This document shows positions 25,124 through 34,804 of a stretch of DNA of 64,000 nucleotides, one piece after another. The position numbers and the translations under genes are program-made. Below the pieces are notes generated by a model, which saw nothing but the letters and a program-made list of their open reading frames with translations, searched no databases and was not told where the DNA came from. Source of the DNA: Pseudarthrobacter naphthalenicus (GTDB lineage Bacteria; Actinomycetota; Actinomycetes; Actinomycetales; Micrococcaceae); the NCBI RefSeq assembly GCF_029076445.1, contig NZ_JARESG010000001.1, forward strand, positions 124,001 through 188,000. Direction: 5' to 3'. Position 1 is the stretch's first letter. Each line of letters starts with the position of its first letter.

Positions 25124-25129
25124 TAGACT
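25124..25129 (+). promoter_or_regulatory. candidate tuf -10 element
   Basis: TAGACT lies 70 bp before tuf and matches the -10 hexamer proposed at tRNA-Trp, secY and truA. No clear -35 is visible. Confidence 0.35.
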
Positions 25130-25198
25130 TACCTGAGTTTCTGCCGCGATAAGCGCGGTTGAAGGGTAAGTCATTTGAAAACGTTCTAGGAGGAACCT

Positions 25199-26389
25199 GT
25201 GGCAAAGGCAAAGTTCGAGCGGACTAAGCCGCACGTTAACATCGGCACCATTGGTCACGTTGACCACGGTAAGACGACGTTGACGGCCGCCATTTCCAAG
25301 GTGCTGTACGACAAGTACCCGACTCTCAACGAGAAGCGTGACTTCGCGTCCATTGACTCTGCTCCCGAAGAGCGTCAGCGCGGCATTACCATCAACATCT
25401 CCCACGTTGAGTACCAGACCGAGAAGCGCCACTACGCACACGTAGACGCTCCGGGTCACGCTGACTACATCAAGAACATGATCACCGGTGCTGCGCAGAT
25501 GGACGGTGCAATCCTCGTGGTTGCCGCCACTGACGGCCCGATGGCACAGACCCGCGAGCACGTTCTGCTCGCCCGCCAGGTTGGCGTTCCCTACCTGCTG
25601 GTCGCGCTGAACAAGTCGGACATGGTTGACGATGAGGAACTGCTGGACCTCGTTGAAATGGAAGTTCGTGAGCTCCTGAGCTCGCAGGGCTTCGATGGCG
25701 ACGAAGCACCGGTTGTTCGCGTTTCCGGCCTCAAGGCTCTGGAAGGCGACCCCGAGTGGGTCAAGTCTGTTGAGGACCTCATGGAGGCCGTGGACAACTC
25801 TGTTCCGGACCCCATCCGCGACCGCGACAAGCCGTTCCTGATGCCGATCGAAGACGTCTTCACGATCACCGGCCGTGGCACCGTTGTAACGGGCCGCGCC
25901 GAGCGTGGAACCCTCGCCATCAACTCTGAGGTCGAGATCGTCGGCATCCGCCCGGTCCAGAAGACCACGGTTACCGGTATCGAGATGTTCCACAAGCAGC
26001 TCGACGAAGCATGGGCCGGCGAGAACTGCGGCCTCCTGCTCCGCGGTCTGAAGCGTGATGACGTAGAGCGTGGCCAGGTTGTCGTCAAGCCGGGTTCCAT
26101 CACCCCGCACACCGACTTCGAGGCCAACGTCTACATCCTTTCCAAGGACGAAGGCGGACGTCACAACCCGTTCTACTCCAACTACCGCCCGCAGTTCTAC
26201 TTCCGCACCACGGACGTAACCGGCGTTATCACCCTGCCCGAGGGCACGGAAATGGTTATGCCTGGCGACAACACTGAGATGACCGTTGCGCTCATCCAGC
26301 CCATCGCCATGGAAGAGGGCCTCGGCTTCGCTATCCGCGAAGGCGGCCGCACCGTTGGTTCAGGACGCGTTACCAAGATCATCAAGTAA
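25199..26389 (+). CDS. tuf: elongation factor Tu
   Basis: The 396-residue GTPase delivers aminoacyl-tRNA. It starts at GTG with TAGGAGGAACCT upstream. GTPase motifs are [23 protein letters not shown] and NKSDM. Domain 2 and 3 motifs ([13 protein letters not shown] and [12 protein letters not shown]) are intact. It is followed by a strong terminator. A 262-bp gap with a large hairpin separates it from fusA, so it probably has its own promoter. Confidence 0.98.
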   Translation: MAKAKFERTKPHVNIGTIGHVDHGKTTLTAAISKVLYDKYPTLNEKRDFASIDSAPEERQRGITINISHVEYQTEKRHYAHVDAPGHADYIKNMITGAAQMDGAILVVAATDGPMAQTREHVLLARQVGVPYLLVALNKSDMVDDEELLDLVEMEVRELLSSQGFDGDEAPVVRVSGLKALEGDPEWVKSVEDLMEAVDNSVPDPIRDRDKPFLMPIEDVFTITGRGTVVTGRAERGTLAINSEVEIVGIRPVQKTTVTGIEMFHKQLDEAWAGENCGLLLRGLKRDDVERGQVVVKPGSITPHTDFEANVYILSKDEGGRHNPFYSNYRPQFYFRTTDVTGVITLPEGTEMVMPGDNTEMTVALIQPIAMEEGLGFAIREGGRTVGSGRVTKIIK

Positions 26390-26442
26390 TTACTTGCTGA
26401 CCTAGTGTTGGCGGCCCGCTGGACGGTCCGCTAAGACTTATC

Positions 26443-26482
26443 AACAGCCCCGCTGCGTCTCTACGCGGCGGGGCTGTTGTTT
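26443..26482 (+). terminator. intrinsic terminator after tuf
   Basis: AACAGCCCCGCTGCGT pairs with ACGCGGCGGGGCTGTT (one T-G pair) around loop CTCT, followed by GTTT. Confidence 0.9.
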
Positions 26483-26488
26483 GCTATC

Positions 26489-26511
26489 ATTAATCCAGTC
26501 ATTGGATTAAT
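26489..26511. promoter_or_regulatory. palindromic operator candidate
   Basis: ATTAATCCA and TGGATTAAT are perfect 9-bp arms around GTCAT. The site is AT-rich in a GC-rich region and ends 29 bp before the giant membrane gene. Its size and symmetry fit a dimeric repressor site such as GntR or MarR family proteins use. Confidence 0.6.
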
Positions 26512-26540
26512 GGGCTGTGGTCTGCGCTGGAGGTATTACT

Positions 26541-29500
26541 GTGTCGGACGGGTTGTATGAGGCGGGCTACCGGGCAGGGCATCTGCAAGGGTGGCTTGAC
26601 GCCATGGCCAAGGTGCAGGCCGCTGGGGGACAGGAACCTGATGCCCGCGTGGCTCCGCGGCCGGTTCAGGACGCGAGGCCGTCAACGCCATCCGCCGCTG
26701 CGTTGCCTTCGCGGCCGGCGCCGGTGACGCCGTCCCCGGCCCCTTCCCCGGCCCCTTCCTTGGCCCCTTCTTTGGCCCCGGGCTCACCACCGGTGCCACC
26801 GCGATCTCCGGCCGCGTCCTTCCGGGACTACCCGGAGACCCCTGCCGAACGCCAGGCGCGGCGTGAAAAGCGTGACCGCCAAAACATCAACATCACCCTG
26901 TACGTTGCCAGCCTCCTCCTCGTGGCCGCCGCGGCATTATTCATTGGCACCAGCCTCCCGCCCACCATGCGGTTTGCCGGCGTCGTCAGTGTTACGGCGC
27001 TGTTCTACGGCGCGGGCTTTGTACTCCATGCAAGGGTGCCGCGGCTCAGGCCGGCCGCCGTGGCGTTTACCGGCACCGGCCTTGCCCTGGTTCCGGTGGC
27101 CGGTCTGGCGCTGTACAACTTTGCCCTGCCGAACGGTCCAGCTGCCTGGCTCTTGACGTCGCTGGTGGGCACCGTCGCCTACGTGGCGGCGGCCGTCAGG
27201 CTTGAGAGCCGGGTGCTGGTGTACCTCTCGCTGACCTTCGTCGCCTCCACTGCTTTCTCCGGCGTCTCCGTCCTGGGCGGCGCCCTGGTCTGGTACTTCG
27301 CATCGCTGATAGGTGTTGCTGCAGCTCTCACGGCACTGACCCTGGCTCGGCCCCGGTGGCTGCCGCCTGTGTATGTCAGGCCGCTCATGATCCTGCACCC
27401 CTACGTGGTTCCGGCCGTGGCCGCGGCTGCCACGTGCGTCCCTTTGTACTTGGAGAAGGCGGAGTACGCGTTGATCCTGTCGCTCTGCGGGGTCTACTTT
27501 GCCTTGATGTCCGTGCTCCCGGGGCCGTGGCGCCTGCGTAACTTCTATGCGGCACGGGCTGCCCTGACTGTTGCGGCCGCCGTCGGCCTCTGGGCTTTGA
27601 CCGGCCGGGGGAGTGACGCCTTGCTGACAGCCAGCATCCTGCTTGCCGTCCAGGTATTTGGCGTTGCATACCTGTCCGCCCGGCGGGCAGCGGTATTTGC
27701 CGCCGTGAAAAGTGACGGCCACAGCGCCGCAACTCAGCCGGCTTCCCAGGGTCCTGCGATAGGTCCCGTCTCCGGAAACGGGGCGGCCGCACGCTGGCGG
27801 ACCGATGCCATCATCACGTTTGGGCTTCAACTGGTGGCCACGGCGGCCTTCGGGGTGGCCCGCGAGGTCGCCGGCTTTGTCCAGGGATTTGTGCACGAAA
27901 ATCTCGCGGCCAGGGAGCTGGCAGTACCGCTGTGGATTCCGGTGGCCTGCTCACTGCTGGCGGGTATGGTGCTTGCAGCCAGATGGCACGGCCGCACCGA
28001 GTGGGCGCCCGTAGCTGCCCTTGGCCTGGCGGGGCTGGCGAGCGGCTCCATGGGCATGTGGCCGCTGACCGTGATGCTTTTTCTCGGCTCGGGTTACTGG
28101 GCAGCCCGCGCAGCCTTCTCGGCGGGGATGACCCGCGGACGTCATGTTCTCGGCGCCCGGGCGGCCCTCACCCTGGCTGTACCCGTGACGGTGGCGGCCG
28201 TGATGGGGCAGGTACCGGGGCGGGATGAAGCCTCGGCGTTCGCCCTCTTAGTAGCACTGGTGTGCCAGCAAGTCTTCACCGCCCTCCTGCAACGTTCCGG
28301 GGTGGCAGCCTTTGCCCCGCAGGCGAGCCTCGGGGCATTCGGTGCCGCCGGAGCACTGGTCCTGACCGGCTTGCCGTTGCTGGAAGCGTCACCGGGCCAC
28401 CCCCTGACGGCCGTCGCCGTGGGGGTCCAACTGCTGGCGGCGTGCGGCGTCGGGGCCATGATGCTTCCCCGGCCTGCAATGGAGAAGGACTGGCACGCGA
28501 CCATATGGGAGGCTCTGCCGCTTGCCTCGTCCGCGGGAGCTGTTGCTGTTGCCTTCCAGTCCGTTTCGCAGACTGCCGGAAACGTAACGCTGCTGTTGCT
28601 GGTGGCATATCTGGCGGTGACAGCGGTGCGCCTGCCGCTGCGTCAGCACCGCTGGGTTTACTGGTGGCTCGCCCGGGCGGCGGGAACGGTCCTGGCCCTG
28701 ACGGCCTTTCACCAGCTCCAACGGGACGCCGGCCCCGTGGTCATCGCCGGCGAGGTGGTGGTCCCGGCCATGGTCCTCGTGACGGTCCTGGCACTGCAGC
28801 TGTGCCTGCCGCTGGTGGCGGCAGGCCGACGTCGTGCTCCCCGCGGGATTGCCGCAGATGCTGCCGGAGTGATCCTCCTGCAGCTGGTGGCCGCAGCCAC
28901 CCTGGCTCAGGCCGGGACGGCAGAATGGCAGCCCGCGGCCGCTGCAGTGCTCGCGGGCCTGGGCGCCGCCGGGTCGGGATACGTCCTGCGCGGTGAGGCG
29001 GCGGCGGTCTGGCTGGCGCCCTTCACCCTCGGCTCCCTGCTGGCTTTCAGCGGCGAAAGCCTCCTGACGGTCGAACTGGTCCTGGGCATTTTCGCGGTGT
29101 ATGCCGCCCTGATGGTGGTGGCTGAGCCGCGGCGTGCCTGGAAGGGCTGGTATTTCGTTGCAGCCCGGGTGCTGACCGCCGGCTTGGCCTTGGTGCTGAG
29201 CTACGACATCGGGGCCTCCGTCACTGCGGTCTCGGTGACCTTTGCCCTCGTACTTGCCGCCCAGCATGGTATCCGGTGGGTGATGCGCAAGCGGCTGGCT
29301 GAAGTTCCCTTCCAGCAGGCCGCGGTCTGGATCACGCTGGCAGGGCAGGCGATCCTGCCGCTCGTGTACGTGGCGGGTCAACGGACCGCCGCGCTGCGGG
29401 CGGTGGATGACGACGGCGGCCGCTGGGTAGCGCTGCTTGAGCTGCTCCTGCTTTTTGTCTCCGCAGCCGTGGCCCGCAGACTGTTCGCGGCCCGGGGGTC

Positions 29501-30812
29501 CCTTTACTTCGCCGTGTACGCGGCACTGTTCGGCGTGCTCGCCCTGGGTCCGCTGATCACGTTTGGGGGGACCTTCCTGGTCTCAGCCGTGCTGAGCCAC
29601 GCCGGGACCGCAATGGTGCTGCTCTCTGTGGCCTTGCTGGCGGTCGTGGCCGGAGTTCTGGAGCGCGCGCGGAAGGTGGACCCCGGGGATATTGAGCATT
29701 GGTTGTGGCTGGTTTCGGCGGGGGCCTTCGCAGGCGCAGGCCTGCTCGTGTCCCCGTTGGCGGCGGCCTGGGTGACAGCTGCTGCGGTTCTGGTTCTTGC
29801 CGTGGTGTTGTTTGCGGCGTCGCACCTCGCAAACCAGGCGTTGCTGTACGCGCCGGCAGCACTGGCCACCCAGTGGGGCGCCATTGCGCTGGCGGGGGAG
29901 ATCCTCCCGCACTCCGGCGGTACGTGGGCTGAGTTCCTGCCCTGGTTGGCGGGTGCGGGCGCGGCTTCAGCCGCGCTCTATGCGGGGCGGCTGATTCGCG
30001 CCAATGCACTGGACGCTTACCCAACAGGTGCGGTCTCCTCCGACGCCGGGCCATGGCAAGGTGACCCGGTGCGGCGCTGGTCGCTTGCCGGCGGCGCCTT
30101 CCTTGGCCTGGTTCTGGCGGCCGTGGCCGGAATAAGGCACGACGCCACTTCCTGGACGGCCGCAGCGGTCCTGGCTGCCGCCGTCGTCATTGCTTACCGG
30201 GAGGCACCCGCCAAGGCGCGGCGGATCTCCCTGGAGCTGGGCGCTTTGGTGCTGACTGCGGCGGTCCAGCGTGCCGCCCTCTTTGCGCTCGATATGCCGG
30301 ACGCGCCTGATACGCCGGCCACGCTCAGCGGTCGGTGGCCTGCCGGCATGCCGGATCCGTTCTGGGCGGCTCAATGGTATGTGGTCCTGGGCGCCGTCCT
30401 CGGCGGATTCCGGTACGTCTCCGGACATAGGCGGGCCGGGCGGTTTGTGGTGGGTGCCGCCGCCGCGTTGTTGTCAGCGGGTGCCTTGGCCGTCGTGTTC
30501 GGGGGAACGGGTGCGCAACAGTTGTGGGTGCTGGTCATGCTGGCGCTGCTGCTGGTGGCCGGGCTCATGGCCGGTGACCGGCTGTTTGTCTGGTGGGGTG
30601 CGGCCGGGGTGGCGGCGTGCATCCTCTGGGCGATGAGGCATTACACGTTCCTGCTGCTGGCAGTGATTGCCGTGGGACTTATCGCCTTTGCCGTCTGGCG
30701 CCTGAACCGCGGCACGGCAGCCGGGGCAACCGATGCCGGACCGGAAGCGGGGCCGGATCCCGCGGATACCACCCGCTCCGGGGACCACAAGGAACCCTCC
30801 GGCCGGCACTGA
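26541..30812 (+). CDS. giant polytopic membrane protein, unknown function
   Basis: The 1,423-residue protein starts at GTG 26541 (GGAGG upstream). The N-terminus (YEAGYRAGHLQGWLDAMAKV) is soluble. Residues about 40-110 are Pro/Ala/Ser-rich with PSPAPSPAP-type repeats, followed by a basic stretch (RQARREKRDRQN). From about residue 118 to 1,390 there is an almost unbroken series of hydrophobic helices, roughly 30 or more by eye, with short loops. I see no catalytic motif, nucleotide-binding site or transporter signature. It might belong to the large actinobacterial membrane proteins of SCO7613-like type, but that is an unverified recollection. A palindrome lies just upstream. Confidence 0.85.
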   Translation: MSDGLYEAGYRAGHLQGWLDAMAKVQAAGGQEPDARVAPRPVQDARPSTPSAAALPSRPAPVTPSPAPSPAPSLAPSLAPGSPPVPPRSPAASFRDYPETPAERQARREKRDRQNINITLYVASLLLVAAAALFIGTSLPPTMRFAGVVSVTALFYGAGFVLHARVPRLRPAAVAFTGTGLALVPVAGLALYNFALPNGPAAWLLTSLVGTVAYVAAAVRLESRVLVYLSLTFVASTAFSGVSVLGGALVWYFASLIGVAAALTALTLARPRWLPPVYVRPLMILHPYVVPAVAAAATCVPLYLEKAEYALILSLCGVYFALMSVLPGPWRLRNFYAARAALTVAAAVGLWALTGRGSDALLTASILLAVQVFGVAYLSARRAAVFAAVKSDGHSAATQPASQGPAIGPVSGNGAAARWRTDAIITFGLQLVATAAFGVAREVAGFVQGFVHENLAARELAVPLWIPVACSLLAGMVLAARWHGRTEWAPVAALGLAGLASGSMGMWPLTVMLFLGSGYWAARAAFSAGMTRGRHVLGARAALTLAVPVTVAAVMGQVPGRDEASAFALLVALVCQQVFTALLQRSGVAAFAPQASLGAFGAAGALVLTGLPLLEASPGHPLTAVAVGVQLLAACGVGAMMLPRPAMEKDWHATIWEALPLASSAGAVAVAFQSVSQTAGNVTLLLLVAYLAVTAVRLPLRQHRWVYWWLARAAGTVLALTAFHQLQRDAGPVVIAGEVVVPAMVLVTVLALQLCLPLVAAGRRRAPRGIAADAAGVILLQLVAAATLAQAGTAEWQPAAAAVLAGLGAAGSGYVLRGEAAAVWLAPFTLGSLLAFSGESLLTVELVLGIFAVYAALMVVAEPRRAWKGWYFVAARVLTAGLALVLSYDIGASVTAVSVTFALVLAAQHGIRWVMRKRLAEVPFQQAAVWITLAGQAILPLVYVAGQRTAALRAVDDDGGRWVALLELLLLFVSAAVARRLFAARGSLYFAVYAALFGVLALGPLITFGGTFLVSAVLSHAGTAMVLLSVALLAVVAGVLERARKVDPGDIEHWLWLVSAGAFAGAGLLVSPLAAAWVTAAAVLVLAVVLFAASHLANQALLYAPAALATQWGAIALAGEILPHSGGTWAEFLPWLAGAGAASAALYAGRLIRANALDAYPTGAVSSDAGPWQGDPVRRWSLAGGAFLGLVLAAVAGIRHDATSWTAAAVLAAAVVIAYREAPAKARRISLELGALVLTAAVQRAALFALDMPDAPDTPATLSGRWPAGMPDPFWAAQWYVVLGAVLGGFRYVSGHRRAGRFVVGAAAALLSAGALAVVFGGTGAQQLWVLVMLALLLVAGLMAGDRLFVWWGAAGVAACILWAMRHYTFLLLAVIAVGLIAFAVWRLNRGTAAGATDAGPEAGPDPADTTRSGDHKEPSGRH

Positions 30813-30842
30813 TACTGTTGCTAGCAGCGAGAGGAGTTCATC

Positions 30843-30968
30843 ATGGGATGGCTGATTTTTCTGATCATCGCGGCTGCCGTTGTTGCGGGAGTGTTCTGGG
30901 CCAAAAAGCATTTCCGCAACGAGATCGACCGCGCCAAACGCATCAACCGCGCCAACAAGAACCAGTAG
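30843..30968 (+). CDS. 41-residue single-helix membrane protein
   Basis: A short frame follows GAGAGGAG eight bases upstream. It encodes one membrane helix (LIFLIIAAAVVAGVFWA) and a strongly basic tail (KKHFRNEIDRAKRINRANKN). It begins 30 bp after the giant membrane gene on the same strand, so it is probably cotranscribed. I do not recognise the family. The good ribosome-binding site and amphipathic basic tail support a real gene. Confidence 0.7.
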   Translation: MGWLIFLIIAAAVVAGVFWAKKHFRNEIDRAKRINRANKNQ

Positions 30969-30975
30969 GCGGGCC

Positions 30976-32427
30976 TCAGCCGGCCAGCGGTTTCCGGGCC
31001 AGGCTGAGTGCCTTGTACCAATAGAAGGACTCCTTCGGGGTCCGCTCCTGCGTGTCAAAATCCACGTGGACCAGGCCAAAACGCTGCGAATACCCGGCCG
31101 CCCATTCAAAGTTGTCCATCAGCGTCCAGACGTAGTAGCCGCGTAGGTCGACATCTTCAGCGATGCCCCCGGGTGCGGTTGCCTCCATCGCGTGGTGTAG
31201 ATGTCCGGCGATGTAATCGATCCGCGGCTGGTCCGGCACGGGGCCCGTGACGTGGTCCGGCTCAGGGAAGCTGGCACCGCTTTCCGTGATGTAGATGGGC
31301 GGCAGGGCCTCTTTGTAGCGGTCTTTCAGTTCCCGCAGAAGGATCCCCAGATGGTCCGGAGCGACAGGCCAACCGAAGCCCGTTGTCTCGTACTCTTCAA
31401 ACGGCACCTGATGCGCGGGGATCCTGGTCATCGCTTCGGCCGGCACCGTCAGGTCATCGCCAGTGCCCTGCCCGGCGGCGACCTTCACCGGCTGGTAGTA
31501 GTTCACACCATAGAAGTCCACAGGCTGCTGGATGGTGCGCAGGTCGGCGTCGGAAATCCTGGGCAGCGAACGCACCCATGGCTTCGTGAACCGTAGCGCG
31601 AAGGGGTAGCGGCCCAAAAGGATGGGGTCGGCATAGATCCGGTTCAGCATCAGGTCGAACACCTTGGCGGCAACCCTGTCGGCAATCTTTCCGGTGGCGG
31701 CCCTGACAGGGGAGTGCAGGTTCGTCACGCCTATCCCGCCCCGGACACCTTCGGCCCGGAGCGCCTGAGTGGCCAGCCCGTGGGCCAGGAGCTGGTGGTG
31801 CACGGCGGGAAAGGCGTCGAAGAGAAGATAGCGCCCGGGTGCGTGGGTACCCAGGGCATAGCCGTTCAGCACAACGGAGGCCGGTTCGTTGAGCGTGACC
31901 CACTGGTCCACCCGATCCCCAAAACGCTCGCCGGCCGCCGCTGCGTACTCGGCGAACCGTTCCGCGGTGACCCTGTTCATCCAGCCCCCGCCGTGCTCCA
32001 AGGGCAGGGGCGTGTCCCAGTGGTACAACGTGGCCATGGGGGAGATGCCGGCTTCAAGGAGTTGGTCGATCAGGCGGTCGTAGAAGTCAAGGCCCTGCGT
32101 GTTGAAAGCACCGCGGCCGTCCGGCTGGATCCGCGGCCAGGAAATGGAAAAGCGGTAGGAATCGACGCCGAGTTCCCGCATGAGCGTTACATCTTCAGCC
32201 GAGCGGTTGTAATGGTCGCAGGCCACCGCCGGTGAGTGACCGTCACGGATGGCCCCGGGCTTTTCCACGAAGGCGTCCCAGCCGGAAGGGCCCCGGCCGC
32301 CGGCGGCCAGGCCGCCCTCGATCTGGAACGCGGCCGCCGCCACTCCCAGAGTGAAGGTCCGGGGCAGGCGGCCGGCCAAATCCTGGATGGAAACGCCATC
32401 TTCGACGGTCATCCCCCCATCATCCAT
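30976..32427 (-). CDS. GH1 beta-glucosidase
   Basis: The 483-residue glycoside hydrolase family 1 enzyme cleaves beta-linked glucosides by a retaining mechanism. The acid/base Glu is about residue 181 (VTLNEP) and the nucleophile Glu about residue 382 (YITESG). Other family motifs are AAAAFQIEGG, FSISWPRIQPDG and the C-terminal WTLMDNFEWAAGYSQRFG. No signal peptide is visible, so it is probably cytoplasmic. ATG 32412 is an alternative start. Beta-galactosidase activity is also possible in this family. It converges on the small membrane gene. Confidence 0.94.
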   Translation of the reverse strand: MDDGGMTVEDGVSIQDLAGRLPRTFTLGVAAAAFQIEGGLAAGGRGPSGWDAFVEKPGAIRDGHSPAVACDHYNRSAEDVTLMRELGVDSYRFSISWPRIQPDGRGAFNTQGLDFYDRLIDQLLEAGISPMATLYHWDTPLPLEHGGGWMNRVTAERFAEYAAAAGERFGDRVDQWVTLNEPASVVLNGYALGTHAPGRYLLFDAFPAVHHQLLAHGLATQALRAEGVRGGIGVTNLHSPVRAATGKIADRVAAKVFDLMLNRIYADPILLGRYPFALRFTKPWVRSLPRISDADLRTIQQPVDFYGVNYYQPVKVAAGQGTGDDLTVPAEAMTRIPAHQVPFEEYETTGFGWPVAPDHLGILLRELKDRYKEALPPIYITESGASFPEPDHVTGPVPDQPRIDYIAGHLHHAMEATAPGGIAEDVDLRGYYVWTLMDNFEWAAGYSQRFGLVHVDFDTQERTPKESFYWYKALSLARKPLAG

Positions 32428-32451
32428 TCGGAAGTTGACGAAGGCAATGAC

Positions 32452-32517
32452 CTCAACTGGGTAGCACTAACTGTCGTTTTGACGCCCCATAGCGACAGTT
32501 AGCGCTACCTACTTGGG
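32452..32517. repeat. 66-bp palindromic repeat, family A copy 2
   Basis: Arms GGTAGCACTAACTGTCG and CGACAGTTAGCGCTACC surround an imperfect centre; the flanks are TCAACT and ACTTGGG. It lies between the start of the GH1 gene and the S10 operon leader. It is less symmetrical than copy 1. Confidence 0.9.
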
Positions 32518-32868
32518 GGAGCGGGCCGCAGATTCGCTTCTGCAGATAATATCCGGCATACTAGATGAGTTGTTCAAGCGCTTCTTCGTGTCCCGATCCG
32601 GATAATGCCGGGTGTCAGGGTCCAAGTGGAAGCCCAAACATAACCCACTCCCCATGGAACTGCGGATTTGTATGCGTGCTAAACGCGACACGCCCGACCG
32701 CGGGGGTCGGGTTACGTCGGCAGGTTGAGGAACCCGGATTCATCCGGATTCAGCTTGTGCGGCGGGTGGTAGTTCAGACTTCAAATGCTTCGGCAGCCAC
32801 ATGCAACACGAATAGTGAACAGAGCAGCCCTACTCAGAGCAGCACTAACTGAAAGAGAGTCAGGCGAC
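32518..32868 (+). other. S10 operon upstream region and leader
   Basis: No convincing gene lies here. CCCGACC (32693-32699) pairs with GGTCGGG (32705-32711). The region must hold the S10 promoter, but I could not choose a convincing -35/-10 pair. In E. coli the S10 leader binds L4; no equivalent was recognised. Confidence 0.5.
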
Positions 32869-33177
32869 ATGGCGGGACAAAAAATCCGCATCCGGCTGAA
32901 GTCATATGACCACGAGGTCATTGACGTTTCAGCACGGAAGATCGTTGAGACGGTCACGCGCGCAGGCGCAACGGTAGTTGGCCCTGTGCCGCTGCCTACG
33001 GAGAAGAACATCTACTGCGTAATCCGCTCTCCGCACAAGTACAAGGACAGCCGCGAGCACTTTGAAATGCGCACGCACAAGCGTCTTATCGACATCATCG
33101 ATCCCACGCCGAAGGCTGTTGACTCGCTTATGCGTCTCGACCTGCCGGCCGACGTGAACATCGAAATCAAGCTGTAG
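32869..33177 (+). CDS. rpsJ: 30S ribosomal protein S10
   Basis: The 102-residue S10, also NusE, links the 30S head with transcription antitermination. [19 protein letters not shown] is the expected N-terminus and [13 protein letters not shown] is conserved. ATG 32869 was chosen over the longer open frame because it matches the family and follows GAAAGAGAG. It is the first gene of the S10 operon. Confidence 0.98.
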   Translation: MAGQKIRIRLKSYDHEVIDVSARKIVETVTRAGATVVGPVPLPTEKNIYCVIRSPHKYKDSREHFEMRTHKRLIDIIDPTPKAVDSLMRLDLPADVNIEIKL

Positions 33178-33194
33178 GGAGGTGCTGAGAGACT

Positions 33195-33845
33195 ATGACC
33201 GCAACCCGTAACGTAAAGGGCCTGCTGGGCACGAAGCTCGGCATGACCCAGGTCTGGGACGAGAACAACAAGCTCATCCCCGTCACTGTGGTCCAGGCAG
33301 ATTCGAACGTCATCACCCAGCTGCGCAACGCAGACACTGATGGCTACGTCGCTGTACAGATTGGCTACGGCCAGATCGATCCCCGCAAGGTTACCAAGCC
33401 GCTGGCTGGTCACTTTGAAAAGGCAGGCGTCACGCCTCGCCGCCACGTCGTCGAACTGCGCACTGCAGATGCTGACACTTACGAGCTGGGCCAGGAGCTG
33501 TCTGTTGAGCTCTTCGAAGCCGGCCAGAAGATCGACGTTATTGGCACCACCAAGGGTAAGGGCTTCGCCGGTGTTATGAAGCGTCACGGCTTCCACGGCG
33601 TTGGAGCTTCCCACGGTGCCCACAAGAACCACCGTAAGCCCGGTTCCATCGGTGGCGCATCCACCCCGAGCCGCGTCTTCAAGGGCATGAAAATGGCCGG
33701 CCGCATGGGCGCCGTTCGTCACACCACGCTGAACCTCACGGTTCACGCAGTTGACGTCGAGAAGTCGCTGCTCCTGATCAAGGGTGCCGTCCCCGGCGCC
33801 CGCGGCCAGGTCGTACTCGTACGCACCGCCGTGAAGGGAGCCTAG
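33195..33845 (+). CDS. rplC: 50S ribosomal protein L3
   Basis: The 216-residue L3 is an early 50S assembly protein reaching toward the peptidyl transferase centre. The loop [20 protein letters not shown] is conserved, and [10 protein letters not shown] follows. GGGAGGTG lies upstream of the ATG. rplD starts 4 bp after its stop, consistent with operon coupling. Confidence 0.98.
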   Translation: MTATRNVKGLLGTKLGMTQVWDENNKLIPVTVVQADSNVITQLRNADTDGYVAVQIGYGQIDPRKVTKPLAGHFEKAGVTPRRHVVELRTADADTYELGQELSVELFEAGQKIDVIGTTKGKGFAGVMKRHGFHGVGASHGAHKNHRKPGSIGGASTPSRVFKGMKMAGRMGAVRHTTLNLTVHAVDVEKSLLLIKGAVPGARGQVVLVRTAVKGA

Positions 33846-33849
33846 TTCA

Positions 33850-34473
33850 ATGACTAGCACTGTCAAGGTTGACCTGCCTGCAGAGATCTTCGACGTTCAG
33901 ACCAACGTGCCGCTGCTGCACCAGGTCGTCGTTGCCCAGCTCGCTGCTGCTCGCCAGGGTACCCACAAGACCAAGACCCGCGCCGAAGTTTCAGGTGCAG
34001 GTCGCAAGCCGTTCAAGCAGAAGGGCACCGGCCGCGCCCGTCAGGGTTCAATCCGTGCTCCTCACATGACCGGTGGTGGCGTTGTCCACGGTCCCACACC
34101 GCGGGACTACAGCCAGCGCACCCCCAAGAAGATGATTGCTGCTGCACTGCGCGGCGCACTGTCTGACCGGGCACGCAACGGTCGCATCCACGTTGTCGCT
34201 GAACTGGTGGAGGGCACCAAGCCGTCCGTCAAGACCGCACTGGCAACGCTGCGCGGAGTTTCCGAGCGCAAGAACCTGCTGGTTGTCATCGAGCGCGCCA
34301 ACGACGTTGCAGCACTTTCCGTGCGCAACCTCGCCGGTGTTCACGTTCTGTACGCAGACCAGCTGAACACCTACGACGTACTCGTCTCTGACGACGTTGT
34401 CTTCACCAAGGCTGCCTACGAAGCATTCGTTGCTGACAAGGCAGTAGCAAAGAACGAGGAGGATGCCAAGTGA
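33850..34473 (+). CDS. rplD: 50S ribosomal protein L4
   Basis: The 207-residue L4 lines the exit tunnel. The tunnel loop [19 protein letters not shown], followed by [10 protein letters not shown], is typical. The gene ends in EEDAK; its last codons contain GAGGAGG, the ribosome-binding site for rplW. Its TGA overlaps the rplW GTG by 4 bp. The same junction sequence recurs at rpmC/rpsQ. Confidence 0.98.
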   Translation: MTSTVKVDLPAEIFDVQTNVPLLHQVVVAQLAAARQGTHKTKTRAEVSGAGRKPFKQKGTGRARQGSIRAPHMTGGGVVHGPTPRDYSQRTPKKMIAAALRGALSDRARNGRIHVVAELVEGTKPSVKTALATLRGVSERKNLLVVIERANDVAALSVRNLAGVHVLYADQLNTYDVLVSDDVVFTKAAYEAFVADKAVAKNEEDAK

Positions 34474-34775
34474 GTGCAGCCACCATCAAAGACCCGCGCG
34501 ACGTCGTGCTTGCACCCGTCGTATCGGAAAAAAGCTACGGCCTGATCGATGAGGGCAAGTACACCTTCCTGGTGGACCCCCGCTCGAACAAGACCGAGAT
34601 CAAGCTGGCCGTGGAGAAGATTTTCTCCGTCAAGGTCGAATCGATCAACACCATCAACCGTGCCGGTAAGCGCAAGCGCACCAAATTCGGATGGGGTACC
34701 CGCAAGAGCACCAAGCGTGCAATTGTGAGCCTCAAAGAAGGCACCATCGACATCTTCGGCGGTCCGCTCTCGTAG
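34470..34775 (+). CDS. rplW: 50S ribosomal protein L23
   Basis: The 101-residue L23 sits at the tunnel exit and docks SRP, trigger factor and SecYEG. The motifs [19 protein letters not shown] and RRAGKRKR-like basic loop ([12 protein letters not shown]) are present. It starts at GTG inside the rplD stop (GTGA), so translation is coupled. Confidence 0.97.
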   Translation: MSAATIKDPRDVVLAPVVSEKSYGLIDEGKYTFLVDPRSNKTEIKLAVEKIFSVKVESINTINRAGKRKRTKFGWGTRKSTKRAIVSLKEGTIDIFGGPLS

Positions 34776-34804
34776 CGGAGACCACTTTAACGAGGAAATA
34801 AACT

